The position numbers and the translations under genes are program-made. A stretch of 64,000 nucleotides of DNA from Amycolatopsis keratiniphila subsp. keratiniphila. GTDB taxonomy: Bacteria; Actinomycetota; Actinomycetes; Mycobacteriales; Pseudonocardiaceae. The first letter of the stretch is position 1. Each line of letters opens with the position of its first letter. The notes under the pieces were generated by a model that was not told the origin of the DNA, ran no database searches, and was given only the letters and a program-made list of their open reading frames with translations. Below are positions 55,619 through 64,000 of this stretch, in pieces. The stretch is from positions 26,831-90,830 of the forward strand of contig NZ_LQMT02000038.1 in NCBI RefSeq assembly GCF_001620365.2, given 5' to 3'.

Positions 55619-55816
55619 TTCGGTGAGTCGCCTTTCGGACGAGGAAGCCCTCGGTCGTGTCGGCAACGGTAAGGCGGCGGCATTGCACCGGAATGGAAAG
55701 GAGATGGCAAGCGCGACCTCGATCCCGCTGAACACCTCACGCCCGCGTTAATCCATTTGTGCCCTCCTGCCGGGCTGCGGTATAGAGGAATCTTCGGCGG
55801 TGTCTTGGGGGGCGCG

Positions 55817-58597
55817 GTGCGGTTCGGGATTCTCGGTCCGGTCGGGGCGTGGGGGACGTTGGGGCGGATCGAACTGGGCGGACCGCGCTCCCAGGCCGTG
55901 CTCGCCGCGCTGCTGGTGAACGCCAACCGGGTGGTCGGCCTGGGTGCGCTGGTCGATGCCATCTGGGGTGAGGAGCCGCCGCCCACGGCCGTGGACACGA
56001 TGCGCACCTACGTGTCCCGCCTCCGGCGCGCTTTCGCCGCGGCCGAACGCGGTGACAGGCTGGTTTCGGAAGCGGGCGGCTACCGGATCCGGGTCGATCC
56101 GGGCGAACTCGACCTCGACGTGTTCGACGACCATGTCGCGCTGGGCCGCGAAGCCGTGATGGCCGGCCGGTTGGCGGAAGCCGTGGTCGAGTTCGACGCC
56201 GCGATGAAACTGTGGCGGGGCAGCCCGTTCGCGGGAGTGCCGGGGCCGTTCGCCCGGACCAACGCCGACGCGCTGGCGGAGACCCGGCTGGCGGTGCAGG
56301 AGGAACGCCTCGCGGTCGAACTGGAACTGGGAAACCACGCCGACGTGATCGCCGAACTGCAGCGGTTGCGCACCGCCCACCCGCTGCGGGAGTCGCTGTG
56401 CGAGCTGCTCATGGTGGCGTTGTACCGGTCGGGCAGGCAGGCCGCGGCGTTGGACGTGTTCCGCCAGACCCGTGAACTCCTGGTGGCGGAACTGGGGGTC
56501 GAGCCGGGAGCGCGGCTGCGGCAGGCGCATCGGAAGGTGCTGGAGCAGGCCGACCCGGTGCCACGGCTCCAGGACGAATCCACGGGGGACGAAGCCGGAG
56601 CGTGGGGTCCCAGGACCACCGGGTTGCGCGGACTGCCGCCCGATGTCGCGGACTTCACCGGACGCCAGACCGAGACGAGCCTCATCACGGAACTGTGTTC
56701 GCCGAGCGCCGACCGGACGTCTCCGGTGGTGGTCGCCGTCGACGGGATGGCCGGGGTCGGGAAGACCGGGGTCGGGAAGACCGCGTTCGCGGTCCATCTG
56801 GCGCATTCGCTGGCGGACCGGTTCCCGGACGCGCAGGTCTACATCGACCTGTACGGGCACACGCCGGGTCTGCAACCGCGAGACGCCCACGACGCGCTCC
56901 ACGTTCTGCTTCGTGCCGTCGGTGTCCCCGCGGAGGCGATACCGGAGAACACGGAGACGCGGGCCATGCTCTGGCGCGACGCCCTTGCCGAGCGGCGGGC
57001 GCTCGTGGTGCTGGACAACGTGGGGGACGGCGTGCGCGTCGAATCCCTGCTTCCGGCCGGGCCGGGCTGTGCCGTGGTGATCACCGGCCGGCATCGCCTG
57101 CTGGACCTCGACGGCGCCCACCAGCTCACGCTCGATCCGCTTTCGCCCGCCGACGCGGGCAGGCTGCTCACCCGGATCGCGGCCGCACGCGGTGCCGAGT
57201 CGGACCGCGCGGCGATCGCGGAAACCGTACGGCTGTGCGGCGAATTGCCGCTGGCCATCCGGATCGCCGGAGCCCGGCTGTCCCGGTCCCTGCCGGTGAC
57301 GGCACTGCGCCACAGGCTCAGCGACCAACGCGACGTCGTGCCGCGGCTGCGTTCGGGCAGCCGCAGTGTCGCCGCGGCGTTCGCTCTGTCGTATGGCCGG
57401 CTTCCGCCGGACTCGAAGCGTGCCTTTCACCTTCTCGGTCTCCATCTGGGCCCGGATGTGGATCGCTTCGAGGCGGCCGCGCTTCTCGGCACCTCACCCG
57501 ACGACGCCGACCGGCACGTGGAGTCACTGGTCGACGCGAGCCTGATCCAGCAGATCAAGCCCGAGCGGTACCAGTTCCACGACCTGCTGCGTGCCTATGC
57601 GCGCGAACAGGGACTCGCGAGCGAGTCGCAGCCGGAGCGCAAGCGGGCGCAGTCGCGGGTGCTGGAGTACTACGTGAACACCATGACGGCGGCGTACCGG
57701 CGGTTCTTTCCCGGCGACCGGGACGGCGTCCGCCTCGCCACGCCGAAAGGGCTCGTCCGTGACTTCAGCGGTTACGAGGAATTCGTCGACTGGTCCCACG
57801 TCGATCAGACGAGTCTCAGCCTGGCATCGAACACGGACACGGCTACCCACCACGGCCGGGTGTCGCTCGAAGACTGGGTGCAATTGCTCCGCCCAGGTCG
57901 CCCGTCCACCGGGCAGAGCGGAACCGTGCAGCCCGGCCAGACACGGATTCTGCACGCCCTGGGAACACTTCAGTACTGGACCGGCCGATGCGAAGACGCG
58001 AAGCGGACACTGCGGCATGCGATGACACAGTGCCGCAAGACCGGCGAACACCGACGTGAGAGCGCGATCCTCCACACCCTCGGCGAGGTGCTGGTGGCCG
58101 CGGGCACACCGGAGGACGCCGTCGGGGTGTTCCGTCGTTGCGTCAAGTCCTCGCGCGCGCTCGGGGATACCTGGGGCGAGGCGGTCGCGTTGAACAGCTT
58201 GGGCGGAGCCCATCGGGTACTGGCCGAGCACGAATCGGCGCTGGGCTGCTGTACCGACGCGCTGCGCTTGCATCGTGAACTTCGCTCCAGCTGGGGAGAA
58301 GGTGTCACCCTCACCAACCTCGGCAGGCTGTACCGCTGTATGGGCCGCCCGGAAAAGGCGCTCGCCGCCTTCGACGAGGCGGTGGTTTCGCTGCGCGAAA
58401 GCGGCGATCAGCTCGAATTGGCGGAGGCACTCGTAGACCTCGGGTACGCCCGCAGGGCCGACGACGATCCGGAGCAGGCCAGGAACGCTTGGGAAGAAGC
58501 CCTCCCGGTGCTCGGCATCCTCGCCGACCCGATGGCGGACGTCGTGCGCGGTCATCTCCGCGAACTGTCACCTTTGTCCGAGCCGGATCGGGGCTAG
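55817..58597 (+). CDS. SARP/AfsR-type activator: wHTH, BTAD, NB-ARC, TPR
   Basis: The 926-residue activator has a SARP winged helix (about 1-95: RFGILGPVGAWGTLGRIELGG), a BTAD helical domain (about 100-245), an NB-ARC ATPase (about 285-560) with VLDNVGDGVRVESLLPAGPG and a C-terminal TPR region (about 700-915). It should activate secondary-metabolite or stress genes. The P-loop is odd: codons 313-322 encode GVGKTGVGKT through an exact 15-bp tandem duplication (56753-56782), giving two overlapping Walker A cores. GTG 55817 follows TTGGGGGG. No biosynthetic cluster is adjacent. Confidence 0.93.
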   Translation: MRFGILGPVGAWGTLGRIELGGPRSQAVLAALLVNANRVVGLGALVDAIWGEEPPPTAVDTMRTYVSRLRRAFAAAERGDRLVSEAGGYRIRVDPGELDLDVFDDHVALGREAVMAGRLAEAVVEFDAAMKLWRGSPFAGVPGPFARTNADALAETRLAVQEERLAVELELGNHADVIAELQRLRTAHPLRESLCELLMVALYRSGRQAAALDVFRQTRELLVAELGVEPGARLRQAHRKVLEQADPVPRLQDESTGDEAGAWGPRTTGLRGLPPDVADFTGRQTETSLITELCSPSADRTSPVVVAVDGMAGVGKTGVGKTAFAVHLAHSLADRFPDAQVYIDLYGHTPGLQPRDAHDALHVLLRAVGVPAEAIPENTETRAMLWRDALAERRALVVLDNVGDGVRVESLLPAGPGCAVVITGRHRLLDLDGAHQLTLDPLSPADAGRLLTRIAAARGAESDRAAIAETVRLCGELPLAIRIAGARLSRSLPVTALRHRLSDQRDVVPRLRSGSRSVAAAFALSYGRLPPDSKRAFHLLGLHLGPDVDRFEAAALLGTSPDDADRHVESLVDASLIQQIKPERYQFHDLLRAYAREQGLASESQPERKRAQSRVLEYYVNTMTAAYRRFFPGDRDGVRLATPKGLVRDFSGYEEFVDWSHVDQTSLSLASNTDTATHHGRVSLEDWVQLLRPGRPSTGQSGTVQPGQTRILHALGTLQYWTGRCEDAKRTLRHAMTQCRKTGEHRRESAILHTLGEVLVAAGTPEDAVGVFRRCVKSSRALGDTWGEAVALNSLGGAHRVLAEHESALGCCTDALRLHRELRSSWGEGVTLTNLGRLYRCMGRPEKALAAFDEAVVSLRESGDQLELAEALVDLGYARRADDDPEQARNAWEEALPVLGILADPMADVVRGHLRELSPLSEPDRG
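56753..56782 (+). repeat. 15-bp tandem duplication inside the SARP P-loop
   Basis: GGGGTCGGGAAGACC is repeated twice without gap (56753-56767 and 56768-56782), keeping frame and doubling GVGKT. It is exact at the DNA level, so it is recent or under homogenisation. Confidence 0.92.
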
Positions 58598-58614
58598 GTT
58601 CGCGGCCGCACCGG

Positions 58615-58941
58615 TCAGCAGGCCCGGCCGGTGTTCTTGCCGAAGTAGCCGTACGAAGGCGCGGCGTCCTTGGGCGAGTTCCCGAGATGCCCCACCTCGT
58701 GCGACGCGACGCAGATGTCGTGCTGGTAGATGTTCTGCACGCCGTTCCAGCTCTTCCACACCTGGACGACGACCTCCTTGCCACCACTGTTGCAGTTGCC
58801 GTAGAAGTAGGCCAGGTGATCACCCCGGTCCTCGTCGTACGTGCCGCAGGTGATCAGCGCGGACGCGGGTGCCGCTTCGGCGGTGGCGGGCAGGACGACC
58901 GCCGCGGCGCCGATGAGGATGGCGGTTGCGAGACGTTTCAA
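58615..58941 (-). CDS. Small secreted protein with HEVGH motif, TTG start
   Basis: The 108-residue protein has a signal peptide (about 1-24, ATAEAAP) and mature sequence with cysteines in ITCGTYDED, GNCNSGG, HDICVAS and the final GRAC. H81-E82-xx-H85 (CVASHEVGHLGNS) is a zincin-like motif, but the protein is too short for a known metalloprotease fold, so catalysis is doubtful. The start is TTG at 58941, justified by a perfect AGGAGGT 6 nt upstream. It is probably monomeric, extracellular and disulfide-bonded. Confidence 0.7.
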   Translation of the reverse strand: MKRLATAILIGAAAVVLPATAEAAPASALITCGTYDEDRGDHLAYFYGNCNSGGKEVVVQVWKSWNGVQNIYQHDICVASHEVGHLGNSPKDAAPSYGYFGKNTGRAC

Positions 58942-59182
58942 GGGAAGACCTCCTGTGCTGAGACGACGGTGCGTGACCGCGTGGGCGACCACAGGACAGA
59001 ACGTAAGAGCCCGGCCTTGCAGGCTCCTCGCAGATTCCCAGCACCAAGGGGACTGCCTCGCGAAGCCGGCGCGATGAACAGTCCTTTTCGGACCTCGCGA
59101 GCACCACCGGATCGAGTGATCATCGAAGTGCGCCGTACCCGAGGACTGTCTTACGTTGAGTGTCCGACGTGAGGGAGGCTCG

Positions 59183-61213
59183 ATGACCACGATCGCCGAG
59201 GTCGCCCCGCCGGTCCTGAGCCGCAAACGCCGGAACGCGGTGTTCGCGGCGGTCATGCTCGGGATGTTGCTCGCGGCGCTCGACCAGACGATCGTGGGTA
59301 CCGCGCTGCCGACGATCGTCGGGGATCTCGGCGGGGCAGGACATCTGTCGTGGGTGATCACCTCCTACCTGCTCGCCGAGACGATCATGACCGTCGTCGT
59401 CGGCAAGCTCGGCGATCTGTTCGGCCGCAAGCTGATGTTCCAGCTGTCGGTGATCGTGTTCACGGTGGGCTCGTTCTTCTGCGGCTTCGCCGGCGACATG
59501 ATCTGGCTCATCGTGGCGCGCGCGGTGCAGGGCCTGGGCGCGGGCGGCCTGATGGTCACCGCGACCGCGCTCGTGGCCGACGTCGTGCCCCTGCGCGAAC
59601 GGGGCAAGTACCAGGGCATCCTCGGTTCGGTCTTCGGTGTCGTCACGGTGCTCGGCCCCATGCTGGGCGGGTTGTTCGTGGACCACCTTTCGTGGCGATG
59701 GGCCTTCTACGTCAACGTGCCGATCGCGGTACTGGTACTGGTCGTGGCGGCGAGCGCGATGCCGAGCGTCAAGTCCGTGGCGAGGCCGGTGATCGACTAT
59801 CCCGGCATCCTGCTGATCGGCCTGGCCGCGACCGGCCTGACACTGGTCACCAGCTGGGGCGGTACGCAGTACGCGTGGGACTCGCCGACGATCATCGGGA
59901 TGTCGATCGGCTCGGTGATCTTGCTGGTGCTGTTCGTCTTCGCGGAGAAGCGCGCGAAGGAACCGACCTTGCCGATGCGGCTGTTCCGGAATCCCGTGTT
60001 CACCGTGTCGGCGATCCTGAGCTTCGTCGTGGGCTTCGCGATGCTCGGTGCGCTGTCGTACTTGCCGACCTATCTGCAGTACGTCCACGGCATCTCGGCG
60101 ACCAGTTCGGGTGTGCGGATGCTGCCGATGGTGATCGCGCTGCTGGTGGCCGGCGTGTTCGCGGGCAACGTGGTCGGCCGGACGGGGCGGTACAAGATCT
60201 TCCCGATCGCCGGCGGGATCGGGCTGACGCTCGGCCTGTATCTCCTCTCGCGGCTGACCCCGACGAGCGGGTTCTGGGAGATGTCCCTCTACTTCGCCGT
60301 GCTGGGCTTGGGAATCGGCCTGAGTATGCAGGTATTGGTGATCGTCGTGCAGAACACCGCCGACTACCGCGATCTGGGCGTCGCGACGTCCGGGGTGACC
60401 TTCCTCCGGTCCTTGGGTTCGTCCTTCGGCGCGGCCGTCTTCGGCACGATCTACGCCAACCAGTTGGCGCCGAACATGGCCGCGGCGGGTGCGGAACATC
60501 CGCTGCCGCCCGGGATCGACCCCAAGGCCGTCCAGGTCCCGAACGCGCTCCACGCCTTGCCGGATTCGGTTTCGGCGCCCTACATCCAGGCGTACGGCGA
60601 TTCCCTGCACACGGTTTTCCTTTATGCCGCACCGGTCGGGCTCGTCGCGCTGGTATTGGCGTTCTTCCTCAAGGAGGTTCCGCTGCGGGACACCTCACGG
60701 GCGGCCGCACCGGACCTCGGCGACGGTTTCGCGATGCCGGAGCCGGGCAACGGGGATCAGGATCTCGAGCGTGCCGTCGGCCGCTTGCTGGCGCGTGAGG
60801 GGAAGGCGGCCTCGGCGGGCGTCCTCATGAAGTCCGGCTGCGAACTCGACACCGGCGGATTGTGGTGCCTTGGGCAGGTTCGCCTGCGGGAACGCCGGAA
60901 CAAGCCGACGTCCCTGTCCGTGATCGGCGATCGCTACGGCGTCCCGCCGGAGGTGTTCGAAGCAGCCTTCGCGCGCCTCGAATTCACCGGCCACCTGACG
61001 TTCAAATCCGGGGGATGGGCCACCACGGAGGCAGGACGCGCCGAACTCGAAAAGCTCATCCGAGCTTGGAAAGCCTGGCTGGCCGAACGGCTGCGGGACT
61101 GGGGCCTGGAAGGGCAAGACGAACTGGACGCGGCGCTCGGCCGGGTCGCGAACCGTATCCTGGACCAGGCCGCCGAAGACCAGCCCAGCGGGAAACACGC
61201 CGCGGCCGTCTGA
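59183..61213 (+). CDS. DHA2-family (EmrB/QacA-like) drug exporter with C-terminal extension
   Basis: The 676-residue protein has 14 hydrophobic segments (about 15-515). DHA2 motifs are LAALDQTIVGTALPTIVGDLG (helix 1, read as two phrases), GKLGDLFGRKLMF and GSVFGVVTVLGPMLGGLFVD. A soluble tail of about 150 residues follows (about 525-676), with LSVIGDRYGVPPEVFEAAFARLEFTG and TEAGRAELEKLIRAWKAWLAERL, resembling a winged helix. Such tails occur in a subset of actinobacterial exporters. ATG 59183 follows GAGGGAGG. No adjacent TetR gene is present. Confidence 0.9.
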   Translation: MTTIAEVAPPVLSRKRRNAVFAAVMLGMLLAALDQTIVGTALPTIVGDLGGAGHLSWVITSYLLAETIMTVVVGKLGDLFGRKLMFQLSVIVFTVGSFFCGFAGDMIWLIVARAVQGLGAGGLMVTATALVADVVPLRERGKYQGILGSVFGVVTVLGPMLGGLFVDHLSWRWAFYVNVPIAVLVLVVAASAMPSVKSVARPVIDYPGILLIGLAATGLTLVTSWGGTQYAWDSPTIIGMSIGSVILLVLFVFAEKRAKEPTLPMRLFRNPVFTVSAILSFVVGFAMLGALSYLPTYLQYVHGISATSSGVRMLPMVIALLVAGVFAGNVVGRTGRYKIFPIAGGIGLTLGLYLLSRLTPTSGFWEMSLYFAVLGLGIGLSMQVLVIVVQNTADYRDLGVATSGVTFLRSLGSSFGAAVFGTIYANQLAPNMAAAGAEHPLPPGIDPKAVQVPNALHALPDSVSAPYIQAYGDSLHTVFLYAAPVGLVALVLAFFLKEVPLRDTSRAAAPDLGDGFAMPEPGNGDQDLERAVGRLLAREGKAASAGVLMKSGCELDTGGLWCLGQVRLRERRNKPTSLSVIGDRYGVPPEVFEAAFARLEFTGHLTFKSGGWATTEAGRAELEKLIRAWKAWLAERLRDWGLEGQDELDAALGRVANRILDQAAEDQPSGKHAAAV

Positions 61214-61353
61214 GCCCAGTGCCGGGGTGATCGCGGTGGCATGGCGGCCCTTACGGACCGTTTTCCCAGCTCAGACACACAGTGACCCCTGGTTGCAAGC
61301 CCCTGTTCGGGACCCGCTAAAGTACTCACATCGCACTCCACGGAGCGCGGGTC

Positions 61354-61427
<74 letters not shown>

Positions 61428-61434
61428 CGGACGA

Positions 61435-61476
61435 AGCGGGTTTCCGCAGCTCACCAGCTGCGGAAACCCGCTTTTT
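61435..61476 (+). terminator. Rho-independent terminator of the tRNA
   Basis: Seventeen-bp arms (61435-61451, AGCGGGTTTCCGCAGCT, and 61456-61472) pair exactly around CACC and are followed by TTTTT (61472-61476). It starts 8 bases after the tRNA. Confidence 0.93.
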
Positions 61477-61510
61477 CATGTGGCCGGAGGTGTCGTTCCG
61501 GGTCAGTACG

Positions 61511-62680
61511 TCACTGAGGGTTGCCGGCGTGGGTGAGGGTCTGCCAGGCGACGAACAGGTTGTTGGTGCCCGCCGGGCGCTGGCGCAGGGTGAGGGCCTC
61601 CGTGTTGCTCATGGTGTGCCCGAGTCGGGTGTGAAGATGGTTGTACCCGACCTCGGTGATCGGGCCGAGGCCGAGCTTCAGGCTGCCGCCGCACAGCCAC
61701 GACGGGACCGCGGCGCCCATCTGGTACTTCGCGTGGAAGCCGAGGCCTTCGCGGAGGCGGTCGGCGATCTCGGGGTAGAGGTCCTGGCCCTGGATGCGGG
61801 TGGTCTCGGCGAAGTTCGCGATGGCGGCGAGGCCGTAGCCGGTATGGGTGAAGTCCCGGCAGGTCTCCTGGGAGAGACCGTTGACGAACGTCGTCTGGCC
61901 TTGCCAGTACTTCACGATCTTGTCGCGGGTGTCCAGTCCGCTGCCGGGCGCCGTCTTCGGGAGCGCGCCGTCGCTGGTCAGGTAGAGGTAGGCGGGGACG
62001 CGGGTGCGAAACTTCGCGACGGCCTTGTCGTAGACGGTCTTGTCGTCGAGGAACACGGCGATGCCGATCGCGGCCTCGGTCATGCTGAGTTCCCAGTTCC
62101 CGTTGCTGTGACTGCCGTTGATCACCTCGGGCAGGTACACGTTCCGGAGCATGGTGCCGAAGCGGCCGGAGTTCGGCCAGCCCGTGTAGGTGTGCTTGAT
62201 GATTTCCGCGGCGCGCGGCCACGAGGAGGCCGACCACGCCGACTGCAGGGGAGCGTTGCTGTTCGTGTGATCCTTCAGCACCGCCGACCACGCGTCCATG
62301 ATCTCGATCGCCTTGGTCGCGTATTTCGCGTCGCGCGTGATGTACCACGCCAGCGAAAGGGAATACGCGGCGATCGCGTCTTGCCGTTCATCGGTACAGC
62401 CGATGTTCGGATTCGAATAGGAACCGCATTCGACGATGGCGCGTGGTTTCGGTGGCCGGGACAACGAGGCGTACGAACTCGACATCATCGCGTCGTAGGC
62501 CTGTTTCCACGGTTGCGCGCCGGCCTGGACCTTGGCGCGGACGAAGTCCAGTTGCGGGCGGCTGACCAGTACGCCGGGGTGTGTGAAGGTGGGGGGCGCG
62601 GCTTGGGTGGGAGCGCTGAAAAGGCTTAGCGCCAACGGGACGAGCGTGGCCAGGGCGAGCAGTTTCCTCGGTAGGGACAT
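61511..62680 (-). CDS. Secreted alginate lyase-like protein
   Basis: The 389-residue protein has a signal peptide (about 1-28, APTQAA) and an (alpha/alpha) toroid domain. HPGVLVSRPQLDFVRAKVQAG at the start of the mature protein, NGNWELSMTEAAIGIAVFLDD in the middle and GYNHLHTRLGH near the end match the bacterial 'alginate lyase' (PL5-like) family. Actinomycete members act on uronic-acid polymers, and true specificity is unverified. ATG 62680. Its promoter holds a 7-bp palindrome (62723-62745). Confidence 0.82.
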   Translation of the reverse strand: MSLPRKLLALATLVPLALSLFSAPTQAAPPTFTHPGVLVSRPQLDFVRAKVQAGAQPWKQAYDAMMSSSYASLSRPPKPRAIVECGSYSNPNIGCTDERQDAIAAYSLSLAWYITRDAKYATKAIEIMDAWSAVLKDHTNSNAPLQSAWSASSWPRAAEIIKHTYTGWPNSGRFGTMLRNVYLPEVINGSHSNGNWELSMTEAAIGIAVFLDDKTVYDKAVAKFRTRVPAYLYLTSDGALPKTAPGSGLDTRDKIVKYWQGQTTFVNGLSQETCRDFTHTGYGLAAIANFAETTRIQGQDLYPEIADRLREGLGFHAKYQMGAAVPSWLCGGSLKLGLGPITEVGYNHLHTRLGHTMSNTEALTLRQRPAGTNNLFVAWQTLTHAGNPQ

Positions 62681-62722
62681 GGTTCTCCTCGGGCGGGTGT
62701 GAGCCAGGTCACCGGCGGCGTG

Positions 62723-62756
62723 GGTTCAGTGTCATGGTCTGAACCAGTTGCGTCAA
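62723..62756 (-). promoter_or_regulatory. Promoter with operator-like palindrome before the alginate lyase-like gene
   Basis: On the minus strand TTGACG (62751-62756) and GACACT (62728-62733) are spaced 17 nt. GGTTCAG (62723-62729) and CTGAACC (62739-62745) form a perfect inverted repeat covering the -10 region. This suits a repressor released by a sugar signal; the repressor is not in the window. Confidence 0.5.
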
Positions 62757-62773
62757 GGTCTTTATTCGCCTCA

Positions 62774-62803
62774 AAAAGAAAGAAACCCGTCCCGTTCAGC
62801 GGG
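62774..62803 (-). terminator. Terminator of the lactonase gene
   Basis: On the minus strand CCCGCTGAACGGG (62791-62803) is followed by a T-rich tract from 62785 down to 62772. It begins 10 bases after the lactonase stop. Confidence 0.6.
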
Positions 62804-62812
62804 CTGAATGAA

Positions 62813-63838
62813 TCAATGCGGCCAAAGGCCGACGAAGGCCGGGCTCCCGATCGGATAGGTGCCGATCAGGCGCCAAGTCGCGCGTTCATAGGCCTGGATC
62901 GCGTCACTGCTCTGCGCGGCGACATAAACGTGTTCGCCGACGATGGAGAAGTGCCGTGGCCACTCGCCGGTGCCGTGGTCGGCCACAGCCACACCGTCGA
63001 AGGCGAACTCCGTGATTTTCTCGGGACCCCGGTTCGACAGGAACAGCCGGTCGTCGTGCAGGACGAGCTGCGCCGGAAGGTTCTCGCCACCAGGTTCGAG
63101 CGTCGCCGGAACGCTGCTTTCGACGGTGAACGTGCCCGGCGGCTCTTCGCGCACCCTCACCAGCGAGGCGGCCAGTTCGCCGACGACGTACGCCTGGTTC
63201 GTGCCGGGACGCCGGACCAGTTGCCGTGGGCCGGTCCCGGCGGGCAGCGTCGACACCGACACAGGGATCAGTTCGCCTTCTTCGCCGAGGCGATAGCTGC
63301 GGATCTCGTCGGTGCCCAGGTCGACCGCGCTGACCAGCGTGCCCGTCTCGTCGACGACGGCCATGTGGACGTGCGCGGCTTCCTGCCGGTCGGTGTTCGG
63401 GCCGCTGCCCTCGTGCTGGACCAGCGCCGTCCGCACGGTGGGCACCCCGTCCGGGCCCAGCGCGAACGCGGCCAGGCTGCCGCCGCTGTAGTTGGCGCAC
63501 AGCAGGAACCGGCCGTCCGGCGTGACCGACAGATGGCATGGATCCGCTCCGCCGGTCGGCAGTGTGTTCAGGACCGACAGGGTCCCGTCCTCGGCGACCG
63601 CCACGGCGGTGATCGCGCCTTCTGTCGTCTCGTTGACGGCGTAGAGCACCGGGAGAGTGGGATGCGGGGTCAGCCAGCTCGGCGAATCCAGCGCGAGCGA
63701 GCCCGCCGGGGTCAGCTCTCCGGTCCGCGCGTCGCGCCGGAACGTGCCGATGCCCTCGCCGTGGCCGTCGGTCGCGGCGGTGTAGGAGCCGACGATGAGC
63801 AAGGTCCGGTCCTGGTTCGCTGTGGTCACGAAGCACAC
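62813..63838 (-). CDS. Lactonase-family seven-bladed beta-propeller
   Basis: The 341-residue protein shows LLIVGSYTAATDGHGEGIGTFRRDARTGEL, LPVLYAVNETTEGAITAVAV, ADPCHLSVTPDGRFLLCANYSGGSLAAF and QEAAHVHMAVVDE (each read as shorter phrases). This is the 6-phosphogluconolactonase (Pgl)/YkgB family pattern. No signal peptide is visible, so it is cytoplasmic. The start is GTG 63838 or GTG 63829; neither has a good ribosome site. The pentose-phosphate step is the family's reference role; other lactones are possible. Confidence 0.85.
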   Translation of the reverse strand: MCFVTTANQDRTLLIVGSYTAATDGHGEGIGTFRRDARTGELTPAGSLALDSPSWLTPHPTLPVLYAVNETTEGAITAVAVAEDGTLSVLNTLPTGGADPCHLSVTPDGRFLLCANYSGGSLAAFALGPDGVPTVRTALVQHEGSGPNTDRQEAAHVHMAVVDETGTLVSAVDLGTDEIRSYRLGEEGELIPVSVSTLPAGTGPRQLVRRPGTNQAYVVGELAASLVRVREEPPGTFTVESSVPATLEPGGENLPAQLVLHDDRLFLSNRGPEKITEFAFDGVAVADHGTGEWPRHFSIVGEHVYVAAQSSDAIQAYERATWRLIGTYPIGSPAFVGLWPH

Positions 63839-63947
63839 TGTGCAGCAAGCCGGGGTGGAGGTGAATCCCTTTTGACCACATCCTGCGCGATCGTTTCGGG
63901 GAGCGGCGTCAGATACCGGCGCGGTGACCGGTCGAAGTACATGAAGG

Positions 63948-63980
63948 CCCCCTTCCTTGCGTTAGACGCAAGGAAGGGGG
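63948..63980. repeat. Perfect 15-bp hairpin near the window end
   Basis: Arms CCCCCTTCCTTGCGT (63948-63962) and ACGCAAGGAAGGGGG (63966-63980) pair exactly around TAG. The words TGAAGGCCCCCTTC and TTAGACGC also occur at 34199-34227. The element begins with CATGAAGG, as does the hairpin at 3386. Confidence 0.85.
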
Positions 63981-64000
63981 CGGCGGTCTCAACTGGTTGT

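Noticed and set aside
52786..58597. A secondary-metabolite gene cluster around the P450 and SARP genes
   Set aside because: No polyketide, peptide, terpene or RiPP synthase is present between them.
59120..60610. 496-residue frame opposite the DHA2 exporter
   Set aside because: Rich in His, Arg and Asp without domains; a shadow of the membrane protein.
63826..63942. 38-residue minus-strand frame starting MYFDRSPRRYLTPLPE
   Set aside because: It overlaps the lactonase start, has no ribosome site and starts at the edge of the repeat hairpin; possibly a remnant.

Overview
The window is chromosomal DNA of a high-GC actinomycete: about 70% GC, many GTG starts, translationally coupled genes, and abundant LuxR, SARP, STAS and TetR-like era regulators. 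Gene content and the recurrent intergenic hairpins suggest the Pseudonocardiales, most likely Amycolatopsis. That genus call is an inference from style and gene content, not from a marker gene. I see no prophage, integrase, transposase or CRISPR array.

Layout. 1-5.3 kb: edge of a cytochrome P450, a CorC/CNNM-type membrane protein, ilvD, and an isolated lower-GC GmrSD-like (DUF262/DUF1524) nuclease. 5.5-16.7 kb: a regulatory stretch with a PucR-type activator, an NB-ARC/LuxR regulator, a two-component system, an orphan ABC ATPase, an anti-sigma/STAS group, and an HxlR regulator divergent from a CMD-fold protein. 15.7-19.5 kb: a LysR regulator divergent from aminopeptidase P, and a secreted zinc protease. 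19.7-28.0 kb: a complete 4-hydroxyproline catabolic operon (XRE-cupin regulator, three-part D-hydroxyproline dehydrogenase, DapA-family deaminase, 2-epimerase, permease, aldehyde dehydrogenase), with matching operator-like sites before the regulator and before the operon. 28.3-32.4 kb: an RpiR regulator divergent from an MFS, GAF and amidohydrolase operon. 32.4-36.2 kb: small membrane and hypothetical genes, a VanZ-RDD fusion and a streptogrisin-like protease.

36.2-43.5 kb is the most interesting block. A BlaI repressor with an M56 protease and a secreted NlpC/P60 hydrolase diverge from a small Cys/His exported protein, a CysK2-like PLP enzyme and an MFS carrier. Convergent to these lie VKOR, DsbA and a second small exported protein with the same C-terminal LCVSRT. 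The gene order recalls the mycobacterial lpqS-cysK2-MFS locus and suggests an envelope thiol, disulfide or metal stress module.

43.5-64 kb: secreted phosphodiesterase-like and glycosidase-like proteins, a 1446-residue CtpI-like P-type ATPase, a BrkB-type membrane protein, a CPBP protease, a complete P450, a secreted beta/gamma-crystallin-like protein, an HTH regulator, a SARP/NB-ARC/TPR activator whose P-loop is duplicated in tandem, a DHA2 drug exporter with an extra C-terminal domain, tRNA-Pro(GGG) with a strong terminator, a secreted alginate-lyase-like protein and a lactonase-type beta-propeller.

Several families of long, near-perfect intergenic inverted repeats lie at gene ends. One 28-bp repeat runs over the stop codons of two unrelated genes and supplies the C-terminus of one of them.
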